Assembly: GCA_050246115.1 (NCBI GenBank)
Contig: JBFWWP010000004.1
Coordinates: forward strand, 62,001 to 126,000
Length of the DNA stretch: 64,000 bases
Reading direction: 5' to 3'
DNA from: JBFWWP01 sp050246115
GTDB lineage: Bacteria > Planctomycetota > UBA8108 > UBA1146 > JAJFFE01
The translations under genes were made by a program, and so were the position numbers. Shown piece by piece: positions 25,408 to 36,200 of the stretch. The notes beneath the pieces were generated by a model. That model searched no databases. It had not been told where the DNA came from and saw nothing but the letters and a program-made list of their open reading frames with translations. How positions within the stretch are numbered: position 1 is the stretch's first letter; each line of letters starts with the position of its first letter.

Positions 25408-26730
25408 GTGATCGATCCATGCAAGAAGGCCCTGAGCGACGCCATCGCCCTGCACCAAGCCGGGCAACTCGCTGCCGCCGAGATCAAGTATCGCGGAGTT
25501 CTCGAGCTCCAGCCGGACCAGCCCGACGCGCTGCACCTCTTGGGCGTCATGGCGCACCAACGCGGCGATACCGACACCGCGCTCGACCTGATCCAGCGTT
25601 CGCTCGCCGCCAACGACGATCAACCGCGCGCACACAACAACCTGGGCAACGTCTACTCGGAACGATCGCGCTACGCCGAAGCCGTCCCGTGCTACCAGCG
25701 AGCGACGGAACTCGCGCCCGATTATGCCCGCGCCCACGCGAATCTCGGCAAAGTACTGCAGGCGCTCGAGCGCTCCGAAGAGGCGTGCGCGGCGCTGACG
25801 AGAGCACTGGCTCTCGCGCCCGAGGACGACGGCTCATGGGCAACCCTCGGCGCCGCTCACGCGGCGGTCGGAAACCTACTCGCGGCCGTGAACGCCTATC
25901 GTGAAGCCGCGCGCTTGGCCAGGGATCCCGTGCCCGCGTATCGCCAGCTCTCATCGCTTCTGCGCAAGACCGGCCAGCTCGGCGAAGCACGCGCCGTGTA
26001 CGACCAATGGCTCGAGTGCGCCCCCGACGACCCGGTGGCGCTCCACCTTCGCGCCGCCTGCGAACCCGGCGGTGGCCCCGAGCGCGCCTCCGATGACTAC
26101 GTGCGAGCGACTTTCGACGGCTTCGCGAACGAGTTCGACCAACGCCTCGAGGAACTGCATTACCGAGCACCGGAGGAAGTCGTCGCTGCCCTGCGCGAAC
26201 ACCGGGGCGAACTGCCGGAGCGAGAGCTCGACCTCCTCGACGCCGGTTGCGGAACCGGACTGTGCGGTGCTCATGGTCTCGGCGCAGGCGCACGGCGACT
26301 GGTCGGGGTCGATCTCTCGGGGCCCATGTTGGAGTGCGCGCGCTCGCGAGGCGGTTATGACGAGTTGGTGGAGGCGGAGCTGACTCATTACCTGTCGGGT
26401 CTGGACTCGGAGTTCGACGGGATCGTCTCCGCCGACACCCTCGTGTACTTCGGTGATCTTCGTCCGGTGCTCACGGCCGCGGCCGCCGCCCTGCGTCGTC
26501 CCGGGCTACTGATCTTCACGGTGGAACGTTCCCACGACGAGACCCCCGCGGGGCGCCACGTACTGAATCGATTCGGACGCTACGAGCACTCCGAGCCCTA
26601 CCTGCGAGAGACACTCGCGGAGGCCGGGTTCGTTCCATTGCAGCTCGAGACAGTGCTCCTCCGAACGGAAGGCGGGTTGCCCGTCATCGGCTTCCTGGTC
26701 GTCGCCAAGCGAGGACCCACGCCGGCGTGA
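25408..26730 (+). CDS. TPR-domain methyltransferase (COG4976-like)
   Basis: This protein of about 440 residues has TPR units from near residue 10 to 225 (HLLGVMAHQRGDTDTALDLI, HNNLGNVYSERSRYAEAVPC, HANLGKVLQALERSEEACAA). A class I methyltransferase domain follows, with DLLDAGCGTGLCG as motif I, LVGVDLSGPML and FDGIVSADTLVYFGDL. The combination is that of predicted TPR-methyltransferases, whose TPRs are thought to bind a protein substrate. GTG at 25408 is taken as start because GAGAGG stands seven bases before it and the protein character begins there. It follows another methyltransferase on the same strand. Target unknown. Confidence 0.82.
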   Translation: MIDPCKKALSDAIALHQAGQLAAAEIKYRGVLELQPDQPDALHLLGVMAHQRGDTDTALDLIQRSLAANDDQPRAHNNLGNVYSERSRYAEAVPCYQRATELAPDYARAHANLGKVLQALERSEEACAALTRALALAPEDDGSWATLGAAHAAVGNLLAAVNAYREAARLARDPVPAYRQLSSLLRKTGQLGEARAVYDQWLECAPDDPVALHLRAACEPGGGPERASDDYVRATFDGFANEFDQRLEELHYRAPEEVVAALREHRGELPERELDLLDAGCGTGLCGAHGLGAGARRLVGVDLSGPMLECARSRGGYDELVEAELTHYLSGLDSEFDGIVSADTLVYFGDLRPVLTAAAAALRRPGLLIFTVERSHDETPAGRHVLNRFGRYEHSEPYLRETLAEAGFVPLQLETVLLRTEGGLPVIGFLVVAKRGPTPA

Positions 26731-26766
26731 CGTCCACCCGCTGAGTGCCACGACAGCCATGGTTGA

Positions 26767-26782
26767 CGCGCCTGCTGGCGCG
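26767..26782 (+). terminator. GC-rich hairpin after the TPR-methyltransferase gene
   Basis: CGCGCC and GGCGCG enclose a four-base TGCT loop, 36 bases past the stop codon. There is no U-tract, so intrinsic termination is doubtful. Confidence 0.3.
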
Positions 26783-26870
26783 CGGTCCGGTCGCGGTCTG
26801 CGAACACACCGTGTAACGCGGCGGTAACGAAGACTCACGGTCTGCTTGATCCACGTTGTGCAAACCGGTC

Positions 26871-26888
26871 TCTTAGGAGTCGCCCAAG
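26871..26888. repeat. Single end of the TTAGGAGTCGCCCAAG repeat family
   Basis: TCTTAGGAGTCGCCCAAG matches the 16-base terminal arm of the inverted-repeat elements at 39100 and 45705. No opposite arm is seen before the next gene at 26944, so this may be a solo or decayed end. Confidence 0.6.
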
Positions 26889-26943
26889 TCCAGCGCGTTC
26901 AGCGTTTGATCTGGACTACCGTCCGAAGCCGCAAAGGAGCGCC

Positions 26944-27918
26944 ATGTCTCGTCGACTCTCACCGTTCGTGCTCGGGCTCTGCGTGTCGTTTGGGGGGTGG
27001 CCGGGGCTTGGCGTCGCGACGGCACAGCAAGTCACCGTCGAGTCGGGCGGTCGCGGCCCCAAGCACAACGAAACCCTGCTGTCTCCGGAGGCGCGGCCCA
27101 TCATCCGCTACGGCGGCACGCGCACGTCCAAGTCGTGGCTCGAGAGCGACAACCTGCGCGTGGCCGTCGACGACGGGATCGAATGGCGAGGCAGACGCTA
27201 CTACGCGTCATTGAGCTACGATCTTCTGGGAACCGAGATCACGCCACCCGCGGACACCGGGACCGTTACGCCCGGCGTCACCACCCAACCCGCGGAGCGG
27301 GTTCTATGGCGCAGGCACCTGGGCGCCTTCTGGAATCAACTCGGCATCGAGGTCATGACCGACGGCGCGGGAGCGACGCGAGAGGTGCTCGCGCTGCGCT
27401 CGACCACGCATCCGGAGTTCGCTGAGTTCGTCGATCTCGAAACCGGCAAGAAAGTCGGTGGGCATGAGCCCGGAGCGTCGCCTCCTGGCGTGCCGATCGC
27501 CTTGGGGGGCATGTGGAAGGGGGCCGAAGCGCGCGCCGATGCGAAGCGCATGGAACTCATTCGCAGTGCAAGCGAGTGGTCTCTCTTGCGGGCCGAACTC
27601 TTCGGCGACGTCGGGTCCGCGCCGCCCGCTGAGCTTCCGGTCGACTTCGATGGTTTCGTTGTGGTCGTGGTGTTCGGAGGCAAGGGGACGAACTGCAACG
27701 GTTTCTCGGCGCAGGCCTACGAGAACGAGAACGCGATCGTGCTGCGCGCCTCGGCCCACACCTATCAGTCCGAGGGTGAGACTCCGCCGCGCTGGCCGTA
27801 CGGAGTGTTCGCCGTTCCGCTCCGCCACGGAAAGAGCTTGGTGCTCGAGCGCAACACACAGAACCTCATCGGCGGCCCCGCCCTATGGCGCGAGTGGCAC
27901 CGCTGGGAGCTGCCCTAG
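26944..27918 (+). CDS. Secreted protein of unknown function
   Basis: This 324-residue product has a signal peptide (VLGLCVSFGGWPGLGVATAQ). The rest is soluble, rich in tryptophan, with a YYASLSYDLLG segment and a hydrophobic strand DFDGFVVVVVFGGKG followed by NCNGFS. I cannot place it in a family. AAAGGAG five bases before the ATG fixes the start. A strong hairpin follows immediately after the stop, so it is probably a single-gene transcript. Confidence 0.72.
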   Translation: MSRRLSPFVLGLCVSFGGWPGLGVATAQQVTVESGGRGPKHNETLLSPEARPIIRYGGTRTSKSWLESDNLRVAVDDGIEWRGRRYYASLSYDLLGTEITPPADTGTVTPGVTTQPAERVLWRRHLGAFWNQLGIEVMTDGAGATREVLALRSTTHPEFAEFVDLETGKKVGGHEPGASPPGVPIALGGMWKGAEARADAKRMELIRSASEWSLLRAELFGDVGSAPPAELPVDFDGFVVVVVFGGKGTNCNGFSAQAYENENAIVLRASAHTYQSEGETPPRWPYGVFAVPLRHGKSLVLERNTQNLIGGPALWREWHRWELP

Positions 27919-27920
27919 CC

Positions 27921-27951
27921 CCAAGTCAAGCGCGTACCGCGCTTGACTTGG
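27921..27951 (+). terminator. Perfect 14-bp hairpin, probable terminator
   Basis: CCAAGTCAAGCGCG and its exact complement CGCGCTTGACTTGG are separated by TAC, two bases after the stop of the secreted protein. A short TTTG follows. The near-perfect symmetry would also serve the opposite strand. Confidence 0.7.
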
Positions 27952-28121
27952 TTTGAACGTGGCCCAGACTGGACGCGCCAAACCCCGTGGGACACTACCG
28001 ATGCGAACGTCTCCACCGACGGGTCGTCGTGCTCGCACGCATCGGCCGGTATGATCCGGGCTCGCTTTCGCGGGCGGGCGCGAGGTCTGGGTTCCGGGGT
28101 TCGGGAGGTGTTCGGTTGCCG

Positions 28122-29360
28122 ATGCGTGTGGCATTGCTGTTAGGGCTTCTCGGGATGCTCGGAGGTTGCGTGACTCCTTCGCCGAGCGGGGCGCCGCGTC
28201 TGATCCCGGGCACGTGGAGCGCGTGGCTCGTGTCGCCCGGCGGGAGCCTTCCCTTCGAACTCGAACTCGGCGAGGGCGACGCCGGTTGGGCCGCCAGCAT
28301 CATCAATGGACCAGAGCGGATCCCGATCCCGGTGGTGCGGGTCGAGGGAACCCGCATCGCGTTGGAGATGCCGCACTACGACTCGCGCATCCAGGCGCGG
28401 ATCAACGCGGACGGCACCAAGCTGGTCGGGCACTGGTCCAAGCGCCGCGGACCGAACCGTTGGACGCGGATGCCGTTCGAGGCGCTCTTCGGCGCTCCGA
28501 ATCCCTACCGCGAGAGCCCGCGCGCGTACCTCGGCCGATGGTCGGCTCACTTCTCGCTGACCGATGACCCAGCGATCGCGGTGTTCGGGGAGGGTCCCGA
28601 CAACCGCGTGTATGGCACCTTCCTGACGACGCGCGGTGACTATCGGTATCTTGCCGGCGGCGTCGACGATGGGCGCTTGCGGCTCACCGCGTTCGACGGC
28701 GCCCATGCCTTCCTGTTCCTCGCCAAGGTCACTGACCCGGGAGCACTCACCGGCGATTTCTGGTCCGGCGATCAGTGGCACGAGCGATGGCGAGCGACGA
28801 TCGACGCCGAAGCCGAACTCCCCGACGGATTCGCCGACGCGATCTGGACCGGACAGTCCTCCCTGAGCGATCTCGCGTTCCCAGATGTCACCGGCACGCT
28901 GCGCGCGCTCGACGATCCGGCGTTCGCGGGGCGCGCTCGGATCGTGCAGATCTTCGGGTCGTGGTGCCCCAACTGTCACGATGCGGCGCTCTACCTCACC
29001 GAGCTGTGGAACCGCTACGCGGACCGCGGCCTCTCGGTACTGGGACTGGCGTTCGAACTGACGGGCGACCTCGAGCGCGACACCGAGCAAGTACGCCTGT
29101 ACGTCGAGCGCCACGGCACACCGTATCCGGTACTGATCGCGGGCTTGGCGGACAAGGACAAGGCGAGCGCCCAGGTACCGCTTCTCGATCGCATTCGGGC
29201 CTACCCGACGACCCTATTCTTTCATGGTGACGGACGCGTGCGAGCCATCCACAGCGGGTTCGCTGGACCCGCCACCGGGCCTGCGAACCAAAACCTGCGA
29301 CGACGCTTCGAGAGCATCATCGAGGAGTTGCTGGCCGAGGAGTCTGCCGGCACCGAGTGA
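28122..29360 (+). CDS. TlpA/thioredoxin-like lipoprotein
   Basis: This 412-residue protein starts MRVALLLGLLGMLGGC, a lipoprotein signal with the lipobox Cys16. Residues ~20-260 form an unassigned beta-rich domain (RWSAHFSLTDDPAIAVFGEG). The C-terminal ~150 residues are a thioredoxin fold of the TlpA type with the redox pair in IFGSWCPNCHDAA and the cis-Pro region AYPTTLFFHGDG. It would reduce or isomerise disulfides outside the cytoplasm, which fits a genome with many cysteine-rich exported modules, although that link is inference. The ATG at 28122 may yield to TTG at 28116, which is better spaced from GGGAGGTG. Confidence 0.8.
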   Translation: MRVALLLGLLGMLGGCVTPSPSGAPRLIPGTWSAWLVSPGGSLPFELELGEGDAGWAASIINGPERIPIPVVRVEGTRIALEMPHYDSRIQARINADGTKLVGHWSKRRGPNRWTRMPFEALFGAPNPYRESPRAYLGRWSAHFSLTDDPAIAVFGEGPDNRVYGTFLTTRGDYRYLAGGVDDGRLRLTAFDGAHAFLFLAKVTDPGALTGDFWSGDQWHERWRATIDAEAELPDGFADAIWTGQSSLSDLAFPDVTGTLRALDDPAFAGRARIVQIFGSWCPNCHDAALYLTELWNRYADRGLSVLGLAFELTGDLERDTEQVRLYVERHGTPYPVLIAGLADKDKASAQVPLLDRIRAYPTTLFFHGDGRVRAIHSGFAGPATGPANQNLRRRFESIIEELLAEESAGTE

Positions 29361-29641
29361 AGCCGCGTGGAGCCTAGCCCGGACACGAATGCGGCCTGTT
29401 CACGAGCAACTCCGGGCTGGGCTGGGTCGGCGTTGTGTTGCACCAGCGGGTGCTTCGGGTGGTGGAAGGCGTCGAGCTGGGGTGCTTCGCTGAGAGACCT
29501 TGGCGCCGGGCAATGCGGACAGGCGGTACGCGCTCCCAGGGCGCGCCAGGGAACTCGGTGAGGCGAGGCTTCAGGAGGATGCGCAACGGAGGTGAGCGGA
29601 TTGTCCACTCGTGCGCTGCCAACACGTCGCCCCGGATGGGC
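29361..29641. other. Intergenic DNA between convergent genes with one mosaic-repeat end
   Basis: A degenerate copy of the mosaic repeat lies at 29512-29547: ATGCGGACAGG followed by GCTCCCAGGGCGCGCC (29532-29547). The intact form of the same segment occurs at 44031 and 62169. Nothing else is recognised here. Confidence 0.6.
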
Positions 29642-31351
29642 TCACGATCGGGCGCCGCAGCGGACGGCAACGTATCCGGTGGCACGCGCTAGGATCTGCA
29701 TACGACCGGCGGGTGCGGCCGGCAGCAGTGCGTCGTGCAGAATCGGCTCGGTGGTGATGACGATCTCGGAGGTGGGGCCCGCGAAGAGGCTTGCGATTCC
29801 GGCGCGGTCCTTGGCGCTGACGTAGCGCGTGAGCCGGCCGCCGTAGAACGAAATGCTCGGCACGTGCCTCAAGCCCAAGACGACCACGCGGTGACCGGGT
29901 GGAACTTCGGAAGCGGCACAATGCGCCATGGTTCGAAGCGGCCGAGCGAAGTGATCGTCGTAGGCCGGCCACCACGCCTGGGTCAGGATCGATACGAACA
30001 CCGCGAAGCTGGCACCCGTGGCGATCGCGAAGTCCGTGCCCGAGCCCTTGCGGCCACTGCGCCACACCCACACCGCCCCCATGGCGAGGAGCGCGCCGGT
30101 GATCCACGGAAGCGCGCCGAGATCGATCGGCTCGAGCAGTCCCGGCGCTTTCGCCGCAGCCTTCGCAAACCACGTTGGCAGCCGGGGAAGAACCGCCGGC
30201 AGCAACAGGAACGCGGTCGCGAGGAGCGCGAACGATCCCGCGGTTCCGTGCACGACACGACGCCACGCGCGCGCATGGCCGCCAGCGTCCGCGGGCCGCG
30301 CGGTCGCCAAGGACGCCCCCACCAATAGAGCGATGCCTGGAAACACTGGCCCGGCGTAACTCGGCAACTTGGTCGCCGCCAGACTGAAGAACGCAAGCGC
30401 CACGATCGCAAGCAGCGAGAACAGGAGCACCAATCGGCCCCCTTCGCCTCGACGCCGCCACGGACGCTCCGTCACCCCCCAGATCAGAGCTCCCGTCCAC
30501 GGCAGCGCGCCGACGAGCACGACGGGAACATAGTAGAGGATCGAGCCGCCGTGCCCTTGCTTGGCGCTGAGGAACCGGTCCACGTGGTGTTCTCCGAACA
30601 GCTCGGCTAGGAAACCGAAACCCTGGGGATGCGTGAATCCAACGAGCAGAACCCAGGAGCCGCCGACCGACAACGCCAACGCGGCACCGGGCAACAGATA
30701 GCGCGGCCGCAGCACGAACCAAGGCCTGCGCTCCACCAACAAGTACGCGGCCACGGCCGCGACCGGGAGCACCAGGCCGACCGCGCCCTTGGTGAGCACG
30801 GCAAGGCCAGCGCAGACACAGCTCGCGAAGAAAGGGCCGGCACCGCTTCGTCCGCGCCGAAGCTGTTCGTCCGCGCGGTGAAACAACCCCAAGCACAGCG
30901 TGAGCCAGAGGGCGAGCCAGGTGTCCGTCAACGCCACTCGTGCCAGCACGGCTGGTTCGCAAGCGGTGACCATCACGAGGGCTGCGATCCAGGCGGCGCG
31001 CTCCCCCAAGCCCCGGCGCGCAAAGAGGAAAACGCTCACCGCAAGAGCTACCGCGGCGAGAGCGTTGAAGAACCGTACTCCCCAAGCACCGACGCCGAAG
31101 AGCTCGTAGCCCAGCAAGTGCGTCCAATAGAGAAACACTGGCTTCTCGAAGAACTCGACGTCACCGAGGCGAGGAACTACCCAGTCTCCGCTCGCGTACA
31201 TGGAGCGCGAGACCTCGGCGTAGGCGGCTTCGTCATAGTCGACGACGCCCGGTGTGCCCAGGAAGGCAAACGAGTACCCGAGAAGGATGATCGAAGCGAG
31301 CACCGGGCGGACAATGGAGCCGGGCCTCGACGCCCAAAAACTCGGCGCCAT
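29642..31351 (-). CDS. Glycosyltransferase family 39 (ArnT/PMT-like) membrane protein
   Basis: This 569-residue integral membrane protein has about a dozen hydrophobic segments. Near the N-terminus it has the GT-C hallmark acidic loop VVDYDEAAYAEVSRSMYASG, followed by WVVPRLGDVEFFEKPVFLYW, as in ArnT-like transferases that move sugars from a lipid carrier to lipid A, protein or glycan. A soluble C-terminal part includes RVVVLGLRHVPSISFYGG. The acceptor is unknown. GGAG six bases before the ATG supports the start. It is transcribed away from the PHP-like gene and converges on the thioredoxin-like lipoprotein gene. Confidence 0.85.
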   Translation of the reverse strand: MAPSFWASRPGSIVRPVLASIILLGYSFAFLGTPGVVDYDEAAYAEVSRSMYASGDWVVPRLGDVEFFEKPVFLYWTHLLGYELFGVGAWGVRFFNALAAVALAVSVFLFARRGLGERAAWIAALVMVTACEPAVLARVALTDTWLALWLTLCLGLFHRADEQLRRGRSGAGPFFASCVCAGLAVLTKGAVGLVLPVAAVAAYLLVERRPWFVLRPRYLLPGAALALSVGGSWVLLVGFTHPQGFGFLAELFGEHHVDRFLSAKQGHGGSILYYVPVVLVGALPWTGALIWGVTERPWRRRGEGGRLVLLFSLLAIVALAFFSLAATKLPSYAGPVFPGIALLVGASLATARPADAGGHARAWRRVVHGTAGSFALLATAFLLLPAVLPRLPTWFAKAAAKAPGLLEPIDLGALPWITGALLAMGAVWVWRSGRKGSGTDFAIATGASFAVFVSILTQAWWPAYDDHFARPLRTMAHCAASEVPPGHRVVVLGLRHVPSISFYGGRLTRYVSAKDRAGIASLFAGPTSEIVITTEPILHDALLPAAPAGRMQILARATGYVAVRCGARS

Positions 31352-31808
31352 CGACTTCTCCTCGGAACTTCGGGGCCGATCATCTCAGACGACAACGCAG
31401 GCGACGCATCCGCGAAGCTCTTCGGTAACGACGTCGGCGCCCCCTGTCAACGTGTCGCACTTCGGCGGGCAATCTTCGAGTGCGTCCTACGCGATGATCC
31501 GCCAGCCGCCGACAAAGCACTCGCCGCCCGCGAAGGAAACTCAGCTCCGCTTGCTTCTTGGCCAACGAGAGCGCAACCTGCTACCGGGAACGGCCCGCGA
31601 CGGACTCAGCAAGCAATCCGTTGGCTGGGCGCACCGGTCGGCAGAACTCGTGAAGCCATGACTCGAGCGCGCGCCCGCAGCGCCGGCTTCATGCGAACTT
31701 GGCGCGAACTTCACGAGAGCTGGGGAGAGTCTGCCGCCGGGGCCCCGCGCAGCTGGCATCGGGGAGCGTTCTGAATCCACGAGCTTCCGAAAAGCACACG
31801 AGACTTTC
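31352..31808. other. Intergenic stretch between divergent genes, no feature recognised
   Basis: About 450 bases between the GT39 gene and the PHP-like gene contain several short frames on both strands, none with family resemblance or a good ribosome-binding site. Promoters for both neighbours are expected. No hairpin or repeat stands out. Confidence 0.45.
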
Positions 31809-33197
31809 ATGGCGACCAGACCGATCACCGACGCCGATCCGACGAATGCCGAACGCCGTACGGTCGCTCGGCCATCGCGCCCGGCGATCCTTGCGCGACG
31901 AGTGCGGGATCCAGCCCGAGGGATCACCGCGGTGTTGCTTGCGGCTTCAGTCGCGCTCGTGTGGTTCCATGAAGTCGGGCCGTCGATGTACGAGTATCCA
32001 CCTGCAAAGCCATTCTCCGGCAACCGCTGGTACAATCCGTACGAGCCTGTCGATGGGAGTCGCTGGCTCCGCGCGTGCCTTCATGCCCACTCGGAGGCTT
32101 GGGGCGGATTCACCGACGGGGACGCACCGGTACGGGCGGTCTGGGAAGCCTACCGGAACCTCGGAACCGACGTGGTCGGCATCTCCAACTATCAGAGCAT
32201 TCGCCCGCGCTTCGAGGACGAGGAGCTCTATTTCTCGGTCTACGAGCATGGGTTCGGCATTGGCCAGCACCACTTCACCGTCCTCGGGGCTGCAGCGGTA
32301 TCGTGGTTCGACTTTCCGCTCTACAAGCGACTGCGGCACAAACAGGCAGTGATCGACCACTTGCGGGCGCGTTGCGAGTTCCTCGTGATCAACCACCCGG
32401 CAAAGAACGGCGCCTTCGCCGGCGAGGATCTCGCGTTCCTGAGTGGTTACGACGCGGTCGAGATCGCTACGGGCTCGTGTCGTCCAGACACTCGAGGTCG
32501 GCGAGGCGAGCGACCGGTAGAACCCGAGCGCAAGGCTGCGGGACCCGAGCTTTGGGATACGGCCCTGTCCAGCGGACACGCCGTTTGGGGGATGTGCGGC
32601 GACGATTCTCATGCGCTCGCAGACCCTCACGACCTGGGGCGCGGCTGGGTCGCCATCGACGTCGGCTCGAGCACGAGTCCACCGACCGAAGCAGATGTGC
32701 TCGAGTCGCTCCGGGCAGGACGCTTCTACGGCGCGTGGACGCGCCGGGATCAGCAGTTCACGACCCGCGTCGAGTCCGTCGTGCTCCACGAGCCGTTACT
32801 CCGCGTCGCGCTCACCGAGCCCGTCACCGAGATTCGCTTCATCGGCCAGGGTGGGCAGCTGCTCCACCAAGCGAGTGCAACGCAGACTGCCGAGTACACG
32901 GTGCGGCCCGACGACACTTACGTTCGGGTCGAAGCCGTCATCGTGGACGCGTTCGGGAACGAGGGCGTCACTCTGTTCCTCAACCCGCTCTACCGGTACG
33001 AGAACGATCCACGGCTCGCCGCAACCGCCACGAAGCGCCCTGTTTCCACCTGGGTCGCGCGCGGGGTATGGACCGTGCTCGCCGGAATCAGCCTCGCCTT
33101 GACTTGGCGCTGGCATCGCACGAGAGTTCCGCGTCACGGTCCTGCATCCTACTCGGAGTCAGGCCACCGAGACCAACGGGAGCGACCATCCCCGTAG
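31809..33197 (+). CDS. Membrane-anchored PHP-like metallohydrolase domain protein
   Basis: The 462-residue product has a membrane segment near the N-terminus (GITAVLLAASVALVWFHEV) and another near the C-terminus (VARGVWTVLAGISLAL). Between them lies a PHP-like domain: ACLHAHSEAWGG (HxH motif), GISNYQSI, INHPAKN and GDDSHAL, in the order of metal ligands in PHP phosphoesterases. A beta-rich segment follows before the second helix. The active site probably faces the periplasm. The giant C39/TPR gene starts 68 bases after its stop in the same direction, suggesting a two-gene operon. The substrate is unknown. Confidence 0.75.
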   Translation: MATRPITDADPTNAERRTVARPSRPAILARRVRDPARGITAVLLAASVALVWFHEVGPSMYEYPPAKPFSGNRWYNPYEPVDGSRWLRACLHAHSEAWGGFTDGDAPVRAVWEAYRNLGTDVVGISNYQSIRPRFEDEELYFSVYEHGFGIGQHHFTVLGAAAVSWFDFPLYKRLRHKQAVIDHLRARCEFLVINHPAKNGAFAGEDLAFLSGYDAVEIATGSCRPDTRGRRGERPVEPERKAAGPELWDTALSSGHAVWGMCGDDSHALADPHDLGRGWVAIDVGSSTSPPTEADVLESLRAGRFYGAWTRRDQQFTTRVESVVLHEPLLRVALTEPVTEIRFIGQGGQLLHQASATQTAEYTVRPDDTYVRVEAVIVDAFGNEGVTLFLNPLYRYENDPRLAATATKRPVSTWVARGVWTVLAGISLALTWRWHRTRVPRHGPASYSESGHRDQRERPSP

Positions 33198-33264
33198 AGC
33201 ACGGCCGCGCTCGAGCGCCTCGCGCCCGGAGCAGGCCCATCGTCCGACCCTGAAGGCAACGGTC

Positions 33265-36200
33265 ATGGAACCGGCTCCTCGAGATGATTGTCTGGTGCGG
33301 TTCGGGCACGCAGTGGACGACCACCGACTGCGCGAGCAAACGGCGATCATCGCGGATCTCTCCGCGGATACGCGCAAAGCCTGGCTCGAGCAACCGCAGG
33401 CGTTGACCCTTCTCCTCGAGCACTGCCACCAAAGGCGCGACTTGCGGCGCGCGACTGCACTCGCGTGGCGACTGCGTCGCTACCCGGAATGGCGCGCCGA
33501 CGCTCTCTTTCACGAGATACGCCGTCACCGCTGGTTCCGACGGGACTCTCACGCCCTCGCACTCCTGGATCGCGAGGCAGCACTCGTGCAGCAGCATCCA
33601 TCGCTGCGCGCCGAGGAGATCCTCACGCTCTGCGCAGTGCGACGGATCCGCTCCGCGCGGCAAAGGTTCGAGGCCTATTGCGACACCTTCGACCCGGTCA
33701 CCCGGCTGCTCCTCGAAGCGCGCCTCCTGTCGTGGGAGGATCGGCGTCTCGAGGCCGCCGCGCTCCTCGCCGGCAATGTCCAGTGCCTCTCCACCTCCCC
33801 GGACGCTTGGTCGCGACGGTTGCACTTGGCGCTCGAGAATGGGACTCTCGACCTCGCCGCAGAACTCGCTCACGAGGCCGTGGCGACGTTCGCCGAGTCG
33901 TTCGACACCCTGCTACCGGCGGCCAGGATTGCAGAAGTTCGAGACGATCGGGAGCTCGCTGCGGACCTCTTCCGCCGGGCCCTCGAGTTGTCTCCGGACG
34001 GACACTACGCGGGCTGGATCTCGGGGCGCCTGGAGTTCCTCACGCGGCTCGTCGATCCAGCGGTGCTCCTGTCGGTCCCCACGCTGAGGCAACACCGGGC
34101 CTACTGCGGTCCCAACAGCCTAAGCCTTCTCGCTCGGTTCTGGGGACGCGAGGTCGAGCAATCGGAGATTGCTCGCGAGATCTGGGACGACGGCACGAGC
34201 CTCGCGCAAATGTGGCAGTGGGCGGAGCGGCATGGCTTCGAGACGCATGTGTTCCGCGCCAGCCCAGAGCGCATCCGAGCGCTGCTCGATCTCGGGATTC
34301 CGTCGATCGTCGAGCGCTCGTGGGAACAGAGTGGGCACTTCTTCATCTTCATCGGCTACTCGCGGGACGGCAGCGAACTCTACCTTCGCGACCCAGACTC
34401 TCCGGAGCTCGTGCGCTATGCCGTGGACTCGTTCGACCGCCTGTTCTGCGTCCAAGACGGATGGACTTGTGCATTCTGGCCCGCGGACTCCCGTCCACCC
34501 GGCGTCGCGGCGCTCGACTGGCCGGGAGAGTCCACACTTCGCGCTGTCAATCAGATCGCCCACCGCCTCGGAAGCAGCGATCCTCGGAACCTCGCGAGCA
34601 GCCTCGACGCGCTCGACGAAGCCGAGGCTCCCCACTCGGTCGCGCTCGCGCGGTTGGCCGTGGCCGACGCCTTGGGAGACGTGAGCGCGGCTCGTGCCGC
34701 TGGCAAAGTCCTCCTCGAGCGCCAACCCGAGCAACCGGCCATCAAGGCGCGCGTGCTTCACCATTGGTTTCGCCGACTCCCGGCCGACGAGGTGAAACCG
34801 CTCTCGCATTCCCTGATCGCAGAGTCGAGCCACCCCCATTCGCTTTCGCTCCACGTGTCCCTGTGCTGTCGGACCGGAGACTACCCCGCGGCCCGCGAGG
34901 GCGCGCGCCGTTTGCGCGTACTCCATCCCGGTGCGGAAGAAACGGCGTTGGCCACCGCGAACTACCTGATCGATGTCGGCAACGAGGAACGCGCTATCGC
35001 CTCCCTCGAGATCGGGGAAGAAGTCTCGCGCGGTGGTCCGTACTTCCTGGCTCGGCTGTCGCAGTCGCTGATCAACGTCGGCCACTTCCAACGCGTCGAA
35101 GGCCTGCTCGCTCGCGCTCTCGAGCGTCGCCCCAACTACGACTTCGCTCACTGGCTGCGCGCCTTGTGCCACGAACGCTCCGGCAACCTGTCCCAGGCCA
35201 TCGAGGCATACCGCGCGAACCTCGATCGCTGCCCGTGGTACACCGAGAACTACACCTGCTTGGCGTCGCTGTTCGAGGACGCCGGCCGTCACGACGAGGC
35301 GCTCGTGACGTTGCTCGTGGGCCGCGAGCGCGCGAGCAACGCTCGCTCGATCCGCCACGCCACCGCCGAGATGCACCTCCGACAGAACCGTCTCGCGGCG
35401 GCGCGCGACGAATTTGCGGCGCTCGTTGCCATCGACGCCGAGGACATCGCCGCCATCATGGGCCTGGCACGAGTCGCTTTGCGGGAGGCTGATTCGGAAC
35501 GGGCGCGTGGCCTCCTGGGGCAAGTGCTCGCGCTCGCGCCGGATCACACCGCGGCAATCCGCGAGCTGGCCAATCTCGAAGAGCGCGCGGGAAACCGCGA
35601 TGCCGCAATCGCTCTACTGTGGGACTATGTACGCCGCAACCCAGCGTCCAAGGAAGTCGACCTCGTGCTGACCCGCAGGCTCGACGCTCGCGGTCGGGTC
35701 GACGAATGGATCCAGTTCGTCGCCGAGGTTGCCCAGCAGTTGGCCCGGCCCGAAGGCGCGTGGCTGCGAATTGCCAGCGTGCTCCACGATCTCGACCGAC
35801 CTCGCGAGTCGCGCCCATGGATCGAACGCGCCATCGACAAGAACCCGGAGGACGCTTGGAGTCACTCGCTCCTCGGCGATCACCACTTTGCACTCGGCGA
35901 CTTCGATGCCGCCGAGGCGAAGTACCGTCGAGCCATTGAGCTGTGGCCGAACTATGTCTGGGCACTGGAGAGGCTCACCAAGATCCTGGCCCAGAAGCGC
36001 GACCCGGAGGCCCTGGCGATGGCCCACGCTGTCGTCCGCAGTGATGCGGGGAGGCTTTCGGTCTTGCTCGACACCTATCAAGCGCTCGGTCGCGACGCGG
36101 AAGCCTACGAGTACCTCCAGGCCCATGCGCACCAGCTCCGCGTACCCCATAACGTAGAGACCTATTGTGCGCTGCTCCAGAAGTCTCTCGGCAATCTCGA

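Noticed and set aside
33288..35492. Second plus-strand frame of ~734 codons
   Set aside because: Out of frame with the giant TPR protein, arginine/proline-rich and without motifs.
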